DNA from: an uncultured Eubacteriales bacterium
GTDB taxonomy: Bacteria > Bacillota > Clostridia > Oscillospirales > Acutalibacteraceae
DNA length: 7,046 nt
Direction of reading: 5' to 3'
Assembly (NCBI GenBank): GCA_900316925.1
Contig: ONEU01000096.1
Coordinates: 1-7,046 of the forward strand
The notes below the pieces were generated by a model. It made no database searches and was not told the DNA's origin. It saw only the letters and a list, made by a program, of their open reading frames with translations. Positions 1-6,854 of this stretch are shown piece after piece; the stretch's first letter is position 1, and each line of letters opens with the position of its first letter. A program made the translations under genes and the position numbers.

Positions 1-67
1 ATTTCCTAATAATAGAGACGTTTTCGGTGATTTAATACTTCTGTAGAAAAATAAATAAAAAAATATT

Positions 68-82
68 AAAATAATGAAAATT
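68..82 (+). promoter_or_regulatory. Possible CodY-like operator
   Basis: The 15-mer at 68-82 matches the CodY consensus AATTTTCWGAAAATT at 11 of 15 positions, with an intact right half (GAAAATT, 76-82). It lies just upstream of the predicted -35 element. CodY is known to repress peptide-uptake operons (dpp, opp) in several Firmicutes when branched-chain amino acids and GTP are plentiful, so the location makes sense. However, this stretch is extremely AT-rich and a four-mismatch hit can easily arise by chance. It could equally be an UP-element-like A/T tract that helps RNA polymerase bind. Confidence 0.18.
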
Positions 83-96
83 TTATATGCGAATAC

Positions 97-125
97 TTGT
101 TATTGTCTGAAGAGTATGCTAAAAT
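97..125 (+). promoter_or_regulatory. Sigma-A-type promoter of the opp operon
   Basis: A -35 element TTGTTA (97-102) and a -10 element TAAAAT (120-125, five of six matches to TATAAT) are separated by exactly 17 bp. The DNA upstream (about 40-90) is almost pure A/T, as in UP elements. Transcription would start near 131-133, giving a leader of about 105 nt before oppB. It is the only well-spaced promoter I see ahead of the operon; an overlapping TATGCT (115-120) could serve as an alternative -10 but has a poorer -35 partner. Confidence 0.6.
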
Positions 126-131
126 AGCAAT

Positions 132-236
132 GTTAGGGATTTTGAACAATTCTGCGGCCTTTTGTGGGAAGGACGGAGCATTTGGACAAGCCCCCCGGGT
201 CACTCCCGCGGAATAAGCAATAAGGTAGGATGCGAA
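132..236 (+). other. 5' leader of the opp mRNA
   Basis: This is the predicted untranslated leader between the promoter and oppB. It contains a GC-rich island (about 186-210, with six C's at 191-196 followed by GGG) in otherwise AT-rich DNA. GTGGGA (164-169) can pair with TCCCGC (204-209), including one G-U pair, to form a weak stem enclosing the C-run. I do not recognise a riboswitch or T-box, and there is no U-run that would make an attenuator. The ribosome binding site of oppB is the AAGGTAGGA at 222-230, six bases before the ATG at 237. Confidence 0.4.
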
Positions 237-1157
237 ATGAGTTCAAAAACGGTATTTTACATTATCAAACGAATCCTTCTTGCCATCTTCACTGTCTGGG
301 TCGTCATTACGGCCACCTTCTTCATCATGCACGCGGTACCGGGCGGTCCGTTCGTTGGTGAAAAGGCGACCACTCCCGCAGTACAGGCGGCAATGGAAGC
401 AAAGTACGGACTTGACAAACCTGTCATCGAACAATATTTTACCTATTTAGGTGATATTGTTACCAAATTCGACTTTGGCCCTTCCCTCAAGCAGCGCAAC
501 CAGGATGTTATCGACATTATCATGGACGGCATGAAAACCTCTGCAATGCTCGGTCTGATTGCTGCCGGTATTTCCACCCTCTTCGGCATTGTCCTGGGAG
601 CCGTGGCGGCACTGCGGCGCAACAAGTTCATTGACCGTGTGATTATGATCGTGACGACCGCCTTTGTGTCCATGCCCTCCTTCATCATCGGTACGCTGTT
701 GCTGGTGGCGTTCTCGAAGCTGCTGCCGGCGAACGGTTCATCCGCTGCCGGTATGATCCTTCCGATCATCACCCTGGCGCTGTATCCCATGGCCTATATC
801 ACCCGACTCACCCGCTCCTCCATGCTGGATGTGCTCGGTCAGGACTATATCCGCACCGCAAGGGCCAAGGGCGTATCGGGCAGAAAGATTATCTTCGGTC
901 ATGCCCTCAAGAACTCCCTGATCCCCGTTCTGACCTATCTCGGTCCCATGCTGGCCTATATCGTCACCGGCTCTCTGGTGGTGGAAAAGATCTTCGCTGT
1001 ACCGGGTATCGGCCGTGTCTTTATCAGCAGCATCACCAACCGTGATTATCCGATGATCATGGGTACTACCATCATCCTGGCCGTACTGATCGTTGTGATG
1101 AATCTCGTTACCGATATTCTATACAAGCTCGTTGATCCGAGAATAAATTTCGAATAA
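237..1157 (+). CDS. oppB: Oligopeptide ABC transporter permease OppB
   Basis: This is one of the two membrane subunits forming the peptide channel in the cytoplasmic membrane. The 306-residue protein matches the usual OppB length. It begins with the typical N-terminal membrane helix (about residues 13-31), followed by an extracellular loop and five more hydrophobic segments (roughly 102-125, 135-160, 170-190, 228-250, 271-295). The cytoplasmic EAA-type coupling loop that docks on the ATPase is seen as DYIRTARAKG at 203-212, and the protein ends with the usual LVDPRINFE-like tail. I chose the ATG at 237 because AAGGTAGGA precedes it at a good distance and family members start here; the in-frame ATG at 162 has no ribosome binding site and adds 25 residues unlike the family. 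It is the first gene of the operon, with 15 bp to oppC. The split between Opp and Dpp names rests on overall similarity, so the exact substrate size class is an inference. Confidence 0.94.
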   Translation: MSSKTVFYIIKRILLAIFTVWVVITATFFIMHAVPGGPFVGEKATTPAVQAAMEAKYGLDKPVIEQYFTYLGDIVTKFDFGPSLKQRNQDVIDIIMDGMKTSAMLGLIAAGISTLFGIVLGAVAALRRNKFIDRVIMIVTTAFVSMPSFIIGTLLLVAFSKLLPANGSSAAGMILPIITLALYPMAYITRLTRSSMLDVLGQDYIRTARAKGVSGRKIIFGHALKNSLIPVLTYLGPMLAYIVTGSLVVEKIFAVPGIGRVFISSITNRDYPMIMGTTIILAVLIVVMNLVTDILYKLVDPRINFE

Positions 1158-1172
1158 GGGGAATTTGGGAAA

Positions 1173-2240
1173 ATGAACAACAAGAAGAAGAAACTGTTTA
1201 CTCTCCATACAGACCTCGACGCTTTTATGCCCGCCTCCGACAAGGACAAGGAATACATGGTGCAGATGCGCCCCTCCTCCACCTTCTTCAAGGACGGCGT
1301 GAAACGTCTGTATAAAAACAAAATCGCATTTATCAGCTTTATCGTTATCTGCCTGATCACCATTTCCAGTATCATCATTCCCATGTTCTGGCCGTACTCT
1401 TACGACACTCAGCTTGGCGTGACTCCCGGAAAGCCGGTAGATAACTCTTACCTCAACCTTCAGCCCTTTGAATACGGCAAGACCGAGCAAAAAAAAATGG
1501 ATGCCGGTGAAAGCGTCTTCCCCCATCTGTTCGGCACTGACGCAAGCGGCAGAGATTATTTCATCCGTGTGGTCTACGGTACCCGTGTCTCTCTGGCTGT
1601 CGGATTCTTCGCCAGTATCATCGTGCTGCTGATCGGTACGGTCATCGGTTCGATATCGGGTTACTGCGGAGGTAAGGTAGACTTGATTATCATGCGTATC
1701 GTGGATATCATCTACTCGCTACCCGATATGCTCATGGTCATCCTATTGGCGACGGTGCTCAAGAAGACCCTCGCCCCTGTGATTGAAAATACCTTCCTGG
1801 AATCCATCGGTTCCAATATCATCAGTCTGTTTGTGGTATTCGCCCTGCTCTACTGGGTCAGCATGGCCCGTCTCATCAGAGGTCAGATTCTCTCCCTCCG
1901 TGAGCAGGAGTACGTTCTCTCCGCCCGTGCCACCGGCGCCAAGGGCGGCTGGATCATCCGCAAACACCTGATTCCGAACTGCATCAGCGTGGTCATCATC
2001 TCCGCTGCCCTGCAGATTCCCTCCGCTATCTTCACCGAGAGCTACCTCTCCTTCCTCGGCCTGGGCGTTAACGCTCCCATGCCTTCTCTCGGTTCCCTGG
2101 CTTCGGATGCCCTCAACGGCTTTGAATCCTATCCGTATCGACTTATCATTCCGGCTGTCGCTATCTCCCTGATCGTGCTCAGCCTCAATCTCTTCGGCGA
2201 CGGCCTGCGCGATGCCTTCGACCCGAAGCTCAATGCTTAA
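1173..2240 (+). CDS. oppC: Oligopeptide ABC transporter permease OppC
   Basis: This is the second channel subunit, the partner of OppB. The protein has 355 residues, somewhat longer than the roughly 300 of enterobacterial OppC. It has a cytoplasmic N-terminal OppC_N-type region, a first membrane helix at about 51-72, and an enlarged extracellular loop (about 73-130) that accounts for the extra length. Further helices lie at about 139-162, 171-196, 216-235, 267-290 and 325-346. The coupling loop EYVLSARATGA is at 246-256, with the conserved Gly at 255, and the C-terminus DAFDPKLNA is the classic OppC/DppC ending. The ATG at 1173 is preceded by AAGGGGAA (1156-1163), which overlaps the oppB stop codon, suggesting translational coupling. 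All key segments are present. It is co-transcribed with its neighbours. Confidence 0.94.
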   Translation: MNNKKKKLFTLHTDLDAFMPASDKDKEYMVQMRPSSTFFKDGVKRLYKNKIAFISFIVICLITISSIIIPMFWPYSYDTQLGVTPGKPVDNSYLNLQPFEYGKTEQKKMDAGESVFPHLFGTDASGRDYFIRVVYGTRVSLAVGFFASIIVLLIGTVIGSISGYCGGKVDLIIMRIVDIIYSLPDMLMVILLATVLKKTLAPVIENTFLESIGSNIISLFVVFALLYWVSMARLIRGQILSLREQEYVLSARATGAKGGWIIRKHLIPNCISVVIISAALQIPSAIFTESYLSFLGLGVNAPMPSLGSLASDALNGFESYPYRLIIPAVAISLIVLSLNLFGDGLRDAFDPKLNA

Positions 2241-2246
2241 GGAGGT
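2239..2246 (+). promoter_or_regulatory. Ribosome binding site of oppD overlapping the oppC stop
   Basis: AAGGAGGT is a perfect complement of the 16S rRNA 3' end and lies seven bases before the ATG at 2254. Its first two bases belong to the TAA stop codon of oppC. This site decides the oppD start: the in-frame ATGs at 2212 and 2233 lie inside oppC and have nothing comparable. The overlap implies coupled translation of permease and ATPase. Confidence 0.9.
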
Positions 2247-2253
2247 TGGTACG

Positions 2254-3384
2254 ATGGCACTGTTAGAAGTAAAAAACCTCAGGACCTCCTTCTTTACCGA
2301 TGCCGGCGAAGTCAAGGCCGTCAATGACGTTTCCTTCTCCCTCGAAAGAGGAAAGGTACTCGGCATTGTGGGCGAATCCGGCTCCGGTAAATCCGTTACC
2401 GCCTACTCTATCATGCAGATCCTCGCCGGAGCCGGTAAGATTGTCGGCGGCTCCATCAAATTCAACGGGCAGGAGCTGGTGAATGCCGGCGAAAAGGTGA
2501 TGAAAACCATCCGCGGTAACCGTATCTCCATCATCTTCCAGGACCCGATGACCTCTCTGAATCCCACCTATACCATCGGCAAGCAGCTTATGGAGGCTAT
2601 CCTCCTGCATACGCCGCGAAATAAAAAGGAAGCCTATGACCGTGCCGTGGAAATGCTGCGTCTCGTCAATGTCAACGAACCCGAAAAGCGCATGAAGCAG
2701 TATCCTTTTGAGTTTTCAGGCGGTATGCGTCAGCGTGTGATGATTGCTATGGCACTGGCCTGCGAACCGGATATCCTCATTGCCGATGAGCCGACCACCG
2801 CTCTGGACGTTACCATCCAGGCACAGATCCTTGAACTGATGGGCAGTCTGCAAAAGGAACTGGGCATGGCTATCATTATGATCACACACGATCTCGGTGT
2901 TGTTGCACAGATCTGTGACGAGGTGATCGTCATGTATGCCGGCTCCATCTGCGAACAGGGCACTGCCGATGAAATCTTCTATAACCCCTGTCACGAGTAT
3001 ACCAAGGGTCTGATGCGCTCCATCCCCACTACCGATACCAAGGGCAGACGTCTTCAGCCGATCACCGGTACCCCTATCGACCTGCTGAATATGCCGAAGG
3101 GATGTCCCTTTGCTCCCCGCTGCGACAATGCGATGAAAATCTGTATCCGTGAGCGTGCCGAGCGTATCCTCATCAACGATGATCATGCTGCATCCTGTTG
3201 GATGAATGTCAAGAAAGCCTATGAAAACGGCGAAGTTACCATAGATAATACCGATCTCCCCCAGAAGGATAAGTCTTCTGCCGCTGATGCCGAAAAAACC
3301 GATCAGCCGGATCAGAAGAAGTCCAAGCAAACGAAAACAAAATCAGATTCCACAAAGAAAGGCGGTGGGGACAATGACAGATAA
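2254..3384 (+). CDS. oppD: Oligopeptide ABC transporter ATP-binding protein OppD
   Basis: This is one of two cytoplasmic ATPases powering import (376 residues). All nucleotide-binding motifs are intact: Walker A GESGSGKS at 40-47, Q-loop Gln96 in FQDPMTSLNP, signature FSGGMRQ at 154-160, Walker B ILIADEP with catalytic Glu179, and switch His212. The C-terminal oligopeptide/dipeptide transporter domain follows, with four cysteines (284, 290, 297, 315) in a CX5CX6CX17C arrangement. The same four-cysteine motif binds a [4Fe-4S] cluster in some DppD/OppD structures. After about residue 330 comes an unusual Lys/Asp/Ser/Thr-rich, probably disordered tail of about 45 residues. The start is fixed by a perfect ribosome binding site. 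The 3' end overlaps oppF by 11 bp in another frame, so the two ATPases are probably made in step, as expected for a heterodimer. Confidence 0.95.
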   Translation: MALLEVKNLRTSFFTDAGEVKAVNDVSFSLERGKVLGIVGESGSGKSVTAYSIMQILAGAGKIVGGSIKFNGQELVNAGEKVMKTIRGNRISIIFQDPMTSLNPTYTIGKQLMEAILLHTPRNKKEAYDRAVEMLRLVNVNEPEKRMKQYPFEFSGGMRQRVMIAMALACEPDILIADEPTTALDVTIQAQILELMGSLQKELGMAIIMITHDLGVVAQICDEVIVMYAGSICEQGTADEIFYNPCHEYTKGLMRSIPTTDTKGRRLQPITGTPIDLLNMPKGCPFAPRCDNAMKICIRERAERILINDDHAASCWMNVKKAYENGEVTIDNTDLPQKDKSSAADAEKTDQPDQKKSKQTKTKSDSTKKGGGDNDR

Positions 3385-4423
3385 TAAGGAAAAAGAAATT
3401 GCTGAAAAAGTCCTTGACCCCGCTGTAAAAGCCGTGAACAAAACGGTTGACAATACACCGCTGCTTGAGGTCAGGAACCTCAAGGAATATTTCAACGTCA
3501 ACACGGGCTTTTTCCGCTCCAAGCCTCTCAAGGCCGTGGACGGTGTATCCTTCACAATCAAGAAGGGTGAGACCCTCGGTCTCGTGGGAGAGTCCGGCTG
3601 CGGTAAAACGACTGTCGGCCGTACCCTGCTCCATCTGTATAAGCCTACCGACGGTCAGATCTTCTTCGAGGGCAAGGAGCTCAAAAGCAAAAGTGATATC
3701 AAGGCGTTCCGCAAAAAAGCCACCATGGTTTTTCAGGACCCCTACTCTTCCCTTAACCCCAGAATGACCGTCTCCGATATTATCGGTGAACCCCTGGATG
3801 TCCATAATCTGTGCAGCAGCAAAAAGGAACGGCGTGAACGTATCCTGGAACTGATGGGCTATGTGGGACTTAACAGCGAACACGCTTCCCGTTACGCCCA
3901 TGAGTTTTCCGGCGGTCAGAGACAGCGAATCGGCATTGCCCGTGCTCTCGCCGTTAACCCCAGCTTCATTGTCTGCGATGAACCTGTTTCCGCTCTGGAC
4001 GTTTCCATCCAGGCTCAGGTCATCAATATGTTTGACGAGCTCCAGGAAAAAATGGGACTTACCTATCTCTTCATTGCCCACGACCTCCTTGTTGTCCGGC
4101 ATATTTCCGACCGTATCGCTGTTATGTATCTCGGCAAAATGGTGGAGCTTGCTCAGGCGGAGGATATTTATCATAAGCCTCTGCATCCCTATTCCAAGTC
4201 CCTCCTGTCGGCAGTTCCCGTCCCGGACCCCAAAACTGCCCGGGCCAATCAGCGTATCGTCCTTTCCGGCGATATCCCCAGTCCCCTCAACGCTCCCAGC
4301 GGATGTCCTTTCCGTACCCGCTGTCAGTACGCTACCGAACAGTGCGCAGAATGTATGCCGGAATTCAAAGAAGTTTCTCCCGGCCATTTTGTCGCTTGTC
4401 ACCGTATCGCTGAAATCAACTGA
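3374..4423 (+). CDS. oppF: Oligopeptide ABC transporter ATP-binding protein OppF
   Basis: This is the second ATPase, the partner of OppD (349 residues). Walker A GESGCGKTT is at 72-80, the signature FSGGQRQ at 178-184, Walker B FIVCDEP with catalytic Glu203, and the switch His at 236. The FSGGQRQR signature and the GESGCGKTT loop are what usually separates OppF from OppD. Cysteines 311, 317, 324 and 342 have exactly the same CX5CX6CX17C spacing as in OppD, with an extra Cys327. The ATG at 3374 lies inside the end of oppD and is preceded by a G-rich stretch (AAAGGCGGTGGGG, 3358-3370); the in-frame ATG at 3287 would only add out-of-frame oppD sequence. This start gives about 28 polar, helix-like residues before the ATPase domain begins at LLEVRNL, slightly longer than typical OppF. 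A 210-bp gap then separates it from oppA. Confidence 0.94.
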   Translation: MTDNKEKEIAEKVLDPAVKAVNKTVDNTPLLEVRNLKEYFNVNTGFFRSKPLKAVDGVSFTIKKGETLGLVGESGCGKTTVGRTLLHLYKPTDGQIFFEGKELKSKSDIKAFRKKATMVFQDPYSSLNPRMTVSDIIGEPLDVHNLCSSKKERRERILELMGYVGLNSEHASRYAHEFSGGQRQRIGIARALAVNPSFIVCDEPVSALDVSIQAQVINMFDELQEKMGLTYLFIAHDLLVVRHISDRIAVMYLGKMVELAQAEDIYHKPLHPYSKSLLSAVPVPDPKTARANQRIVLSGDIPSPLNAPSGCPFRTRCQYATEQCAECMPEFKEVSPGHFVACHRIAEIN

Positions 4424-4633
4424 CCGGCTGACTGATTCCCTCGTTACTTATGACGCTCCGGCGCCATAATAATAGAAATACCGCCCCGCTCCCTGATGCC
4501 GTTGCCCCGCATCTCTGCCGTGCGGAATCATCCTTTCGCTGCTCTCCGCCGCGGCTCGGTCTGTCAGAACAATGTCATCCACCGGAATCTGTCGGTATTT
4601 CCATAAAATTTATTTTGAAAGGAACGTAGAAGC
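4424..4633 (+). other. Structured oppF-oppA intercistronic region
   Basis: This is the only sizeable gap inside the operon. It holds a hairpin at 4448-4469 and a small hairpin CCGCA/TGCGG (4507-4511 with 4521-4525). It also holds a longer-range inverted repeat, ATAGAAATACCG (4472-4483) with CGGTATTTCCAT (4593-4604), which matches at 11 of 12 positions and encloses about 109 nt. No good -35/-10 pair is visible: CATAAT (4465-4470) and TAAAAT (4604-4609) both lack a -35 partner, and the latter would start too close to the gene. No U-run follows the hairpins, so this is not an intrinsic terminator. A role in mRNA processing or stability, raising OppA over the membrane subunits, is an inference. 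Confidence 0.5.
4448..4469 (+). repeat. Stem-loop with UCCG tetraloop after oppF
   Basis: TTATGACGC pairs with GCGCCATAA around a TCCG loop (4457-4460), with one A-C mismatch in nine positions. The loop is closed by a C-G pair, giving the C(UNCG)G form known to be exceptionally stable in RNA. It begins 24 nt after the oppF stop codon. The following bases are AATAATAG rather than a T-run, so it would act as a stability or processing hairpin rather than a terminator. Confidence 0.5.
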
Positions 4634-6499
4634 ATGAAATTCAAAAAGGCCTGTGCCGCTCTTCTCTGCGGCACCATGATCTTCAGTCTTGCAGCCTGCT
4701 CCGGCAATAACAACAGCAGCAGCAAGTCTGAAAGCAAATCCGGAACCGAGAACGGCTCCAGTACCAGCTCTGTCAAAGAGATCTCTGTCTGTATTGCTTC
4801 CGAACCCGACACCATTGACCCCGCTCTGAACTCCGCGGTGGACGGCGCTACCCTGCTCACCCATCTGTTCTCCGGTCTTGCCAAGTGGAGCAAAACTGCT
4901 GACGGCAAGTTCGAGATCGTACCCGATGCCGCCAAAGAGCTGGTTGAGGGCAAGGAAAACGCCGACGGTACTATCACCTACACCTACACCATCCGTGACG
5001 GTGCGAAATGGTCCGACGGTAAGGACGTTACCGCTAAGGACTTTGAGTTCTCCTGGCAGCGTGCCGCATCTGTAGCTCTTGCAGCCGACTATGGCTATAT
5101 GTTCGAGGTTGTGGACGGCTATGATAAGGTTTGGGAGGTTGACGACGAAGGTAAGCCGAAGAATCCCGATGCGAAGCTGAATGTCAAGGCTGTTGACGAT
5201 AAGACTCTTGAAGTTACCCTGGCGAATAAGGTTTCCTACTGGAACGAACTGCTCGCCTTCCCCACCTACTTCCCCGTCAGAGAAGATGTTGTCAAGAATG
5301 AAAAATGGGCTACTGATCCTTCTTCCTATGTCAGCAACGGTCTGTATACCCTTTCTGCCTGGGATCACAACAGCGTGATTACCCTCAAGAAGAATGAGAA
5401 CCATCCTGATGCCGATAAGGTTACCATGGAAACCATTAAGTTCTTCCTGTCCGACGACGCTAACAATATGCTCGCTAACTTCAAGAACGGCGACTGGAAA
5501 CTCATTGATGACGTTCCCACCAACGAAATCGCTGCTCTGAAAAAGGACTTCCCCGATGAATTCTTCGTGGAAGGCCAGATCGGTACTTACTACGTTTGCT
5601 GGAACATCAACCAGAACATCCTGCCTGAGGGCTCTAACCTCTCCGGCGCAGAGGCTGAGAAGGCTAAGGCTGAGATCCGTAATGCTGTTTCTCTCCTGCT
5701 CGACCGTAACTACATCGTCAACGACGTAGCACAGGGCGGCCAGGTTCCTGCATCCTCCTTCGTGGCAATGGGTCTGACAGATGCTGACGGCACAGAGTTC
5801 TACAAGAACACCGGCGTGAGCACCGACTTCATCGGCTACTTCAACACCTCCGAAGGCGCTATCGAGGACAACTACAACAAGGCTATCGAGACACTTAAAA
5901 AGTACTACACCTTTGATGACGCTTCCAAGAAGTTCACCAACTTCCCCACCATGACCTATCTCTACAACACCAACGAAAGTCATAAGGCAATCGGCGAATA
6001 CATCCAGAGCGCATTTGCTGCCGTGGGCATCAACATGACCCTCGACAACCAGGAGTGGAACACCTTCCTTAACACCCGTAAGCAGGGTGATTACACCATC
6101 GCTCGAAACGGCTGGCTCGCTGACTACAACGATCCGATCAGCTTCCTGGATATGTGGACAACCGCTTCCGGCAACAATGACGTTCAGTTCGGTAAGGGCG
6201 CACACAAGGATATGAAGTGCTACAGCCTCGATCTCTCCAAGTTCGGCATCAACGTTAAGGTTGAGAACGGCACATGGGCAGAGACCTACGATGTACTCAT
6301 CTCTCAGATCAAGAGCTGCACAGATTCCAAGAACCGTTATGCTATGATGCACATGGCTGAGGATATGCTGATGGCATCCGGCTGTATCACCCCGATCTAC
6401 TACTACACCGACCTCTACATGCTCAACAAAAATGTAAAGGGCTTCTTCTCCAACCCCCTGGGTTACAAGTACTTCATGTACTGCACTATTGAGGAGTAA
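4634..6499 (+). CDS. oppA: Oligopeptide-binding lipoprotein OppA
   Basis: This is the extracellular substrate-binding subunit of the transporter (SBP_bac_5 family, 621 residues). It has a lipoprotein signal peptide: basic MKFKK start, hydrophobic core, and lipobox LAAC with Cys22 as the lipidated residue. A Ser/Asn/Lys linker (about 23-47) tethers it to the membrane. The binding fold follows, with family landmarks such as DTIDPALNS, VRDGAKWSDGK-like and SNGLYTLSAW segments. Trp494 and Asp497 in GWLADYNDP correspond to Trp416 and Asp419 of enterobacterial OppA, where the Asp holds the peptide amino group. It is longer than the usual 520-560 residues, partly through an insert at about 516-548. 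The ATG at 4634 has AAAGGA (4618-4623) ten bases upstream. The first 573 codons contain no TTA, CTA or TCA, a sign of strong codon selection fitting an abundant protein. It is last in the operon and followed by a terminator. Confidence 0.95.
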   Translation: MKFKKACAALLCGTMIFSLAACSGNNNSSSKSESKSGTENGSSTSSVKEISVCIASEPDTIDPALNSAVDGATLLTHLFSGLAKWSKTADGKFEIVPDAAKELVEGKENADGTITYTYTIRDGAKWSDGKDVTAKDFEFSWQRAASVALAADYGYMFEVVDGYDKVWEVDDEGKPKNPDAKLNVKAVDDKTLEVTLANKVSYWNELLAFPTYFPVREDVVKNEKWATDPSSYVSNGLYTLSAWDHNSVITLKKNENHPDADKVTMETIKFFLSDDANNMLANFKNGDWKLIDDVPTNEIAALKKDFPDEFFVEGQIGTYYVCWNINQNILPEGSNLSGAEAEKAKAEIRNAVSLLLDRNYIVNDVAQGGQVPASSFVAMGLTDADGTEFYKNTGVSTDFIGYFNTSEGAIEDNYNKAIETLKKYYTFDDASKKFTNFPTMTYLYNTNESHKAIGEYIQSAFAAVGINMTLDNQEWNTFLNTRKQGDYTIARNGWLADYNDPISFLDMWTTASGNNDVQFGKGAHKDMKCYSLDLSKFGINVKVENGTWAETYDVLISQIKSCTDSKNRYAMMHMAEDMLMASGCITPIYYYTDLYMLNKNVKGFFSNPLGYKYFMYCTIEE

Positions 6500-6528
6500 T
6501 CCTTTTCTGAGTTAATTTCCGCGCTTTC

Positions 6529-6570
6529 ACAGACACGGCCACTCATCCGAGTTGCCGTGTCTGTTTTTCT
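6529..6570 (+). terminator. Rho-independent terminator of the opp operon
   Basis: A perfect 11-bp stem (6529-6539 with 6554-6564; arms CAGACACGGC and GCCGTGTCTG plus one outer A-T pair) continues after one C-T mismatch into four more pairs (ACTC 6541-6544 with GAGT 6549-6552) and closes on the loop ATCC. It is followed by TTTTTCT (6564-6570). It starts 30 nt after the oppA stop codon. The opposite strand lacks a T-run, so it works in one direction only. Confidence 0.93.
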
Positions 6571-6730
6571 ATTAAAAAAAAACGGCTTAGCAATCTTTTT
6601 TTCCTACTCCGGCAAACTACCCTTCCCTATTCATCAACGGCAAAAGCAGGCACGGGTACTCTGATAGAAAACGGAACTCAAATAAACCGAAAAACCAGCC
6701 AGCAAGCGCCCCGTCAAGGGATGTGGCGGC

Positions 6731-6790
6731 GGACGTAGAAGGTTCACAGCTTTGCTGTGCCGTGCAGGATGTTAGCGACATAGAAGTTTC
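6731..6790 (+). repeat. Degenerate 15-bp direct repeat pair
   Basis: GGACGTAGAAGGTTC (6731-6745) and CGACATAGAAGTTTC (6776-6790) agree at 12 of 15 positions and lie 45 bp apart. A perfect small hairpin sits between the two copies. The arrangement suggests a modular intergenic repeat unit, but with only two imperfect copies visible this is tentative. Confidence 0.4.
6745..6759. repeat. Perfect 6-bp hairpin
   Basis: CACAGC (6745-6750) pairs exactly with GCTGTG (6754-6759) across a TTT loop. There is no following T-run on either strand, so it is not a terminator. It is one element of the repeat-like region. Confidence 0.45.
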
Positions 6791-6839
6791 GCCTTAAACA
6801 TACAAAGTGAGCGTCAGCGAACGACAGCGTGATTACACA

Positions 6840-6854
6840 GCGGCGGGGCGCCGC
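6840..6854. repeat. Perfect GC-only 6-bp hairpin
   Basis: GCGGCG (6840-6845) pairs exactly with CGCCGC (6849-6854) across a GGG loop. It is flanked by two copies of CAGCGTGA (6825-6832 and 6854-6861). No T-run follows it. Confidence 0.45.

Noticed and set aside
162..236. Upstream in-frame ATG adding 25 residues to OppB
   Set aside because: It has no ribosome binding site, the extra residues are unlike OppB N-termini, and the ATG at 237 has a good site and the family length.
132..236. Riboswitch or T-box in the opp leader
   Set aside because: No conserved riboswitch core or T-box motif is recognisable and no terminator-type hairpin with a U-run precedes oppB.
2212..2253. Upstream in-frame start for oppD inside oppC
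   Set aside because: The perfect AAGGAGGT at 2239-2246 points to the ATG at 2254, and the resulting MALLEVKNL start is standard for the family.
3236..4402. 388-codon open frame on the minus strand across oppF
   Set aside because: It is also in register with oppF, which has all ABC ATPase motifs; the antisense product is composition noise.
4465..4609. Separate promoter for oppA (CATAAT at 4465-4470 or TAAAAT at 4604-4609)
   Set aside because: Neither has a recognisable -35 at 16-18 bp, and the second would start transcription almost at the ribosome binding site.
4610..6352. 580-codon open frame on the minus strand across oppA
   Set aside because: It is in exact codon register with oppA and follows from codon bias; its translation has no domain and no ribosome binding site, while oppA is an unmistakable lipoprotein.
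6731..6854. CRISPR array or tRNA in the 3' region
   Set aside because: The repeats are only two, imperfect and short, with no regular spacers, and no cloverleaf could be drawn.
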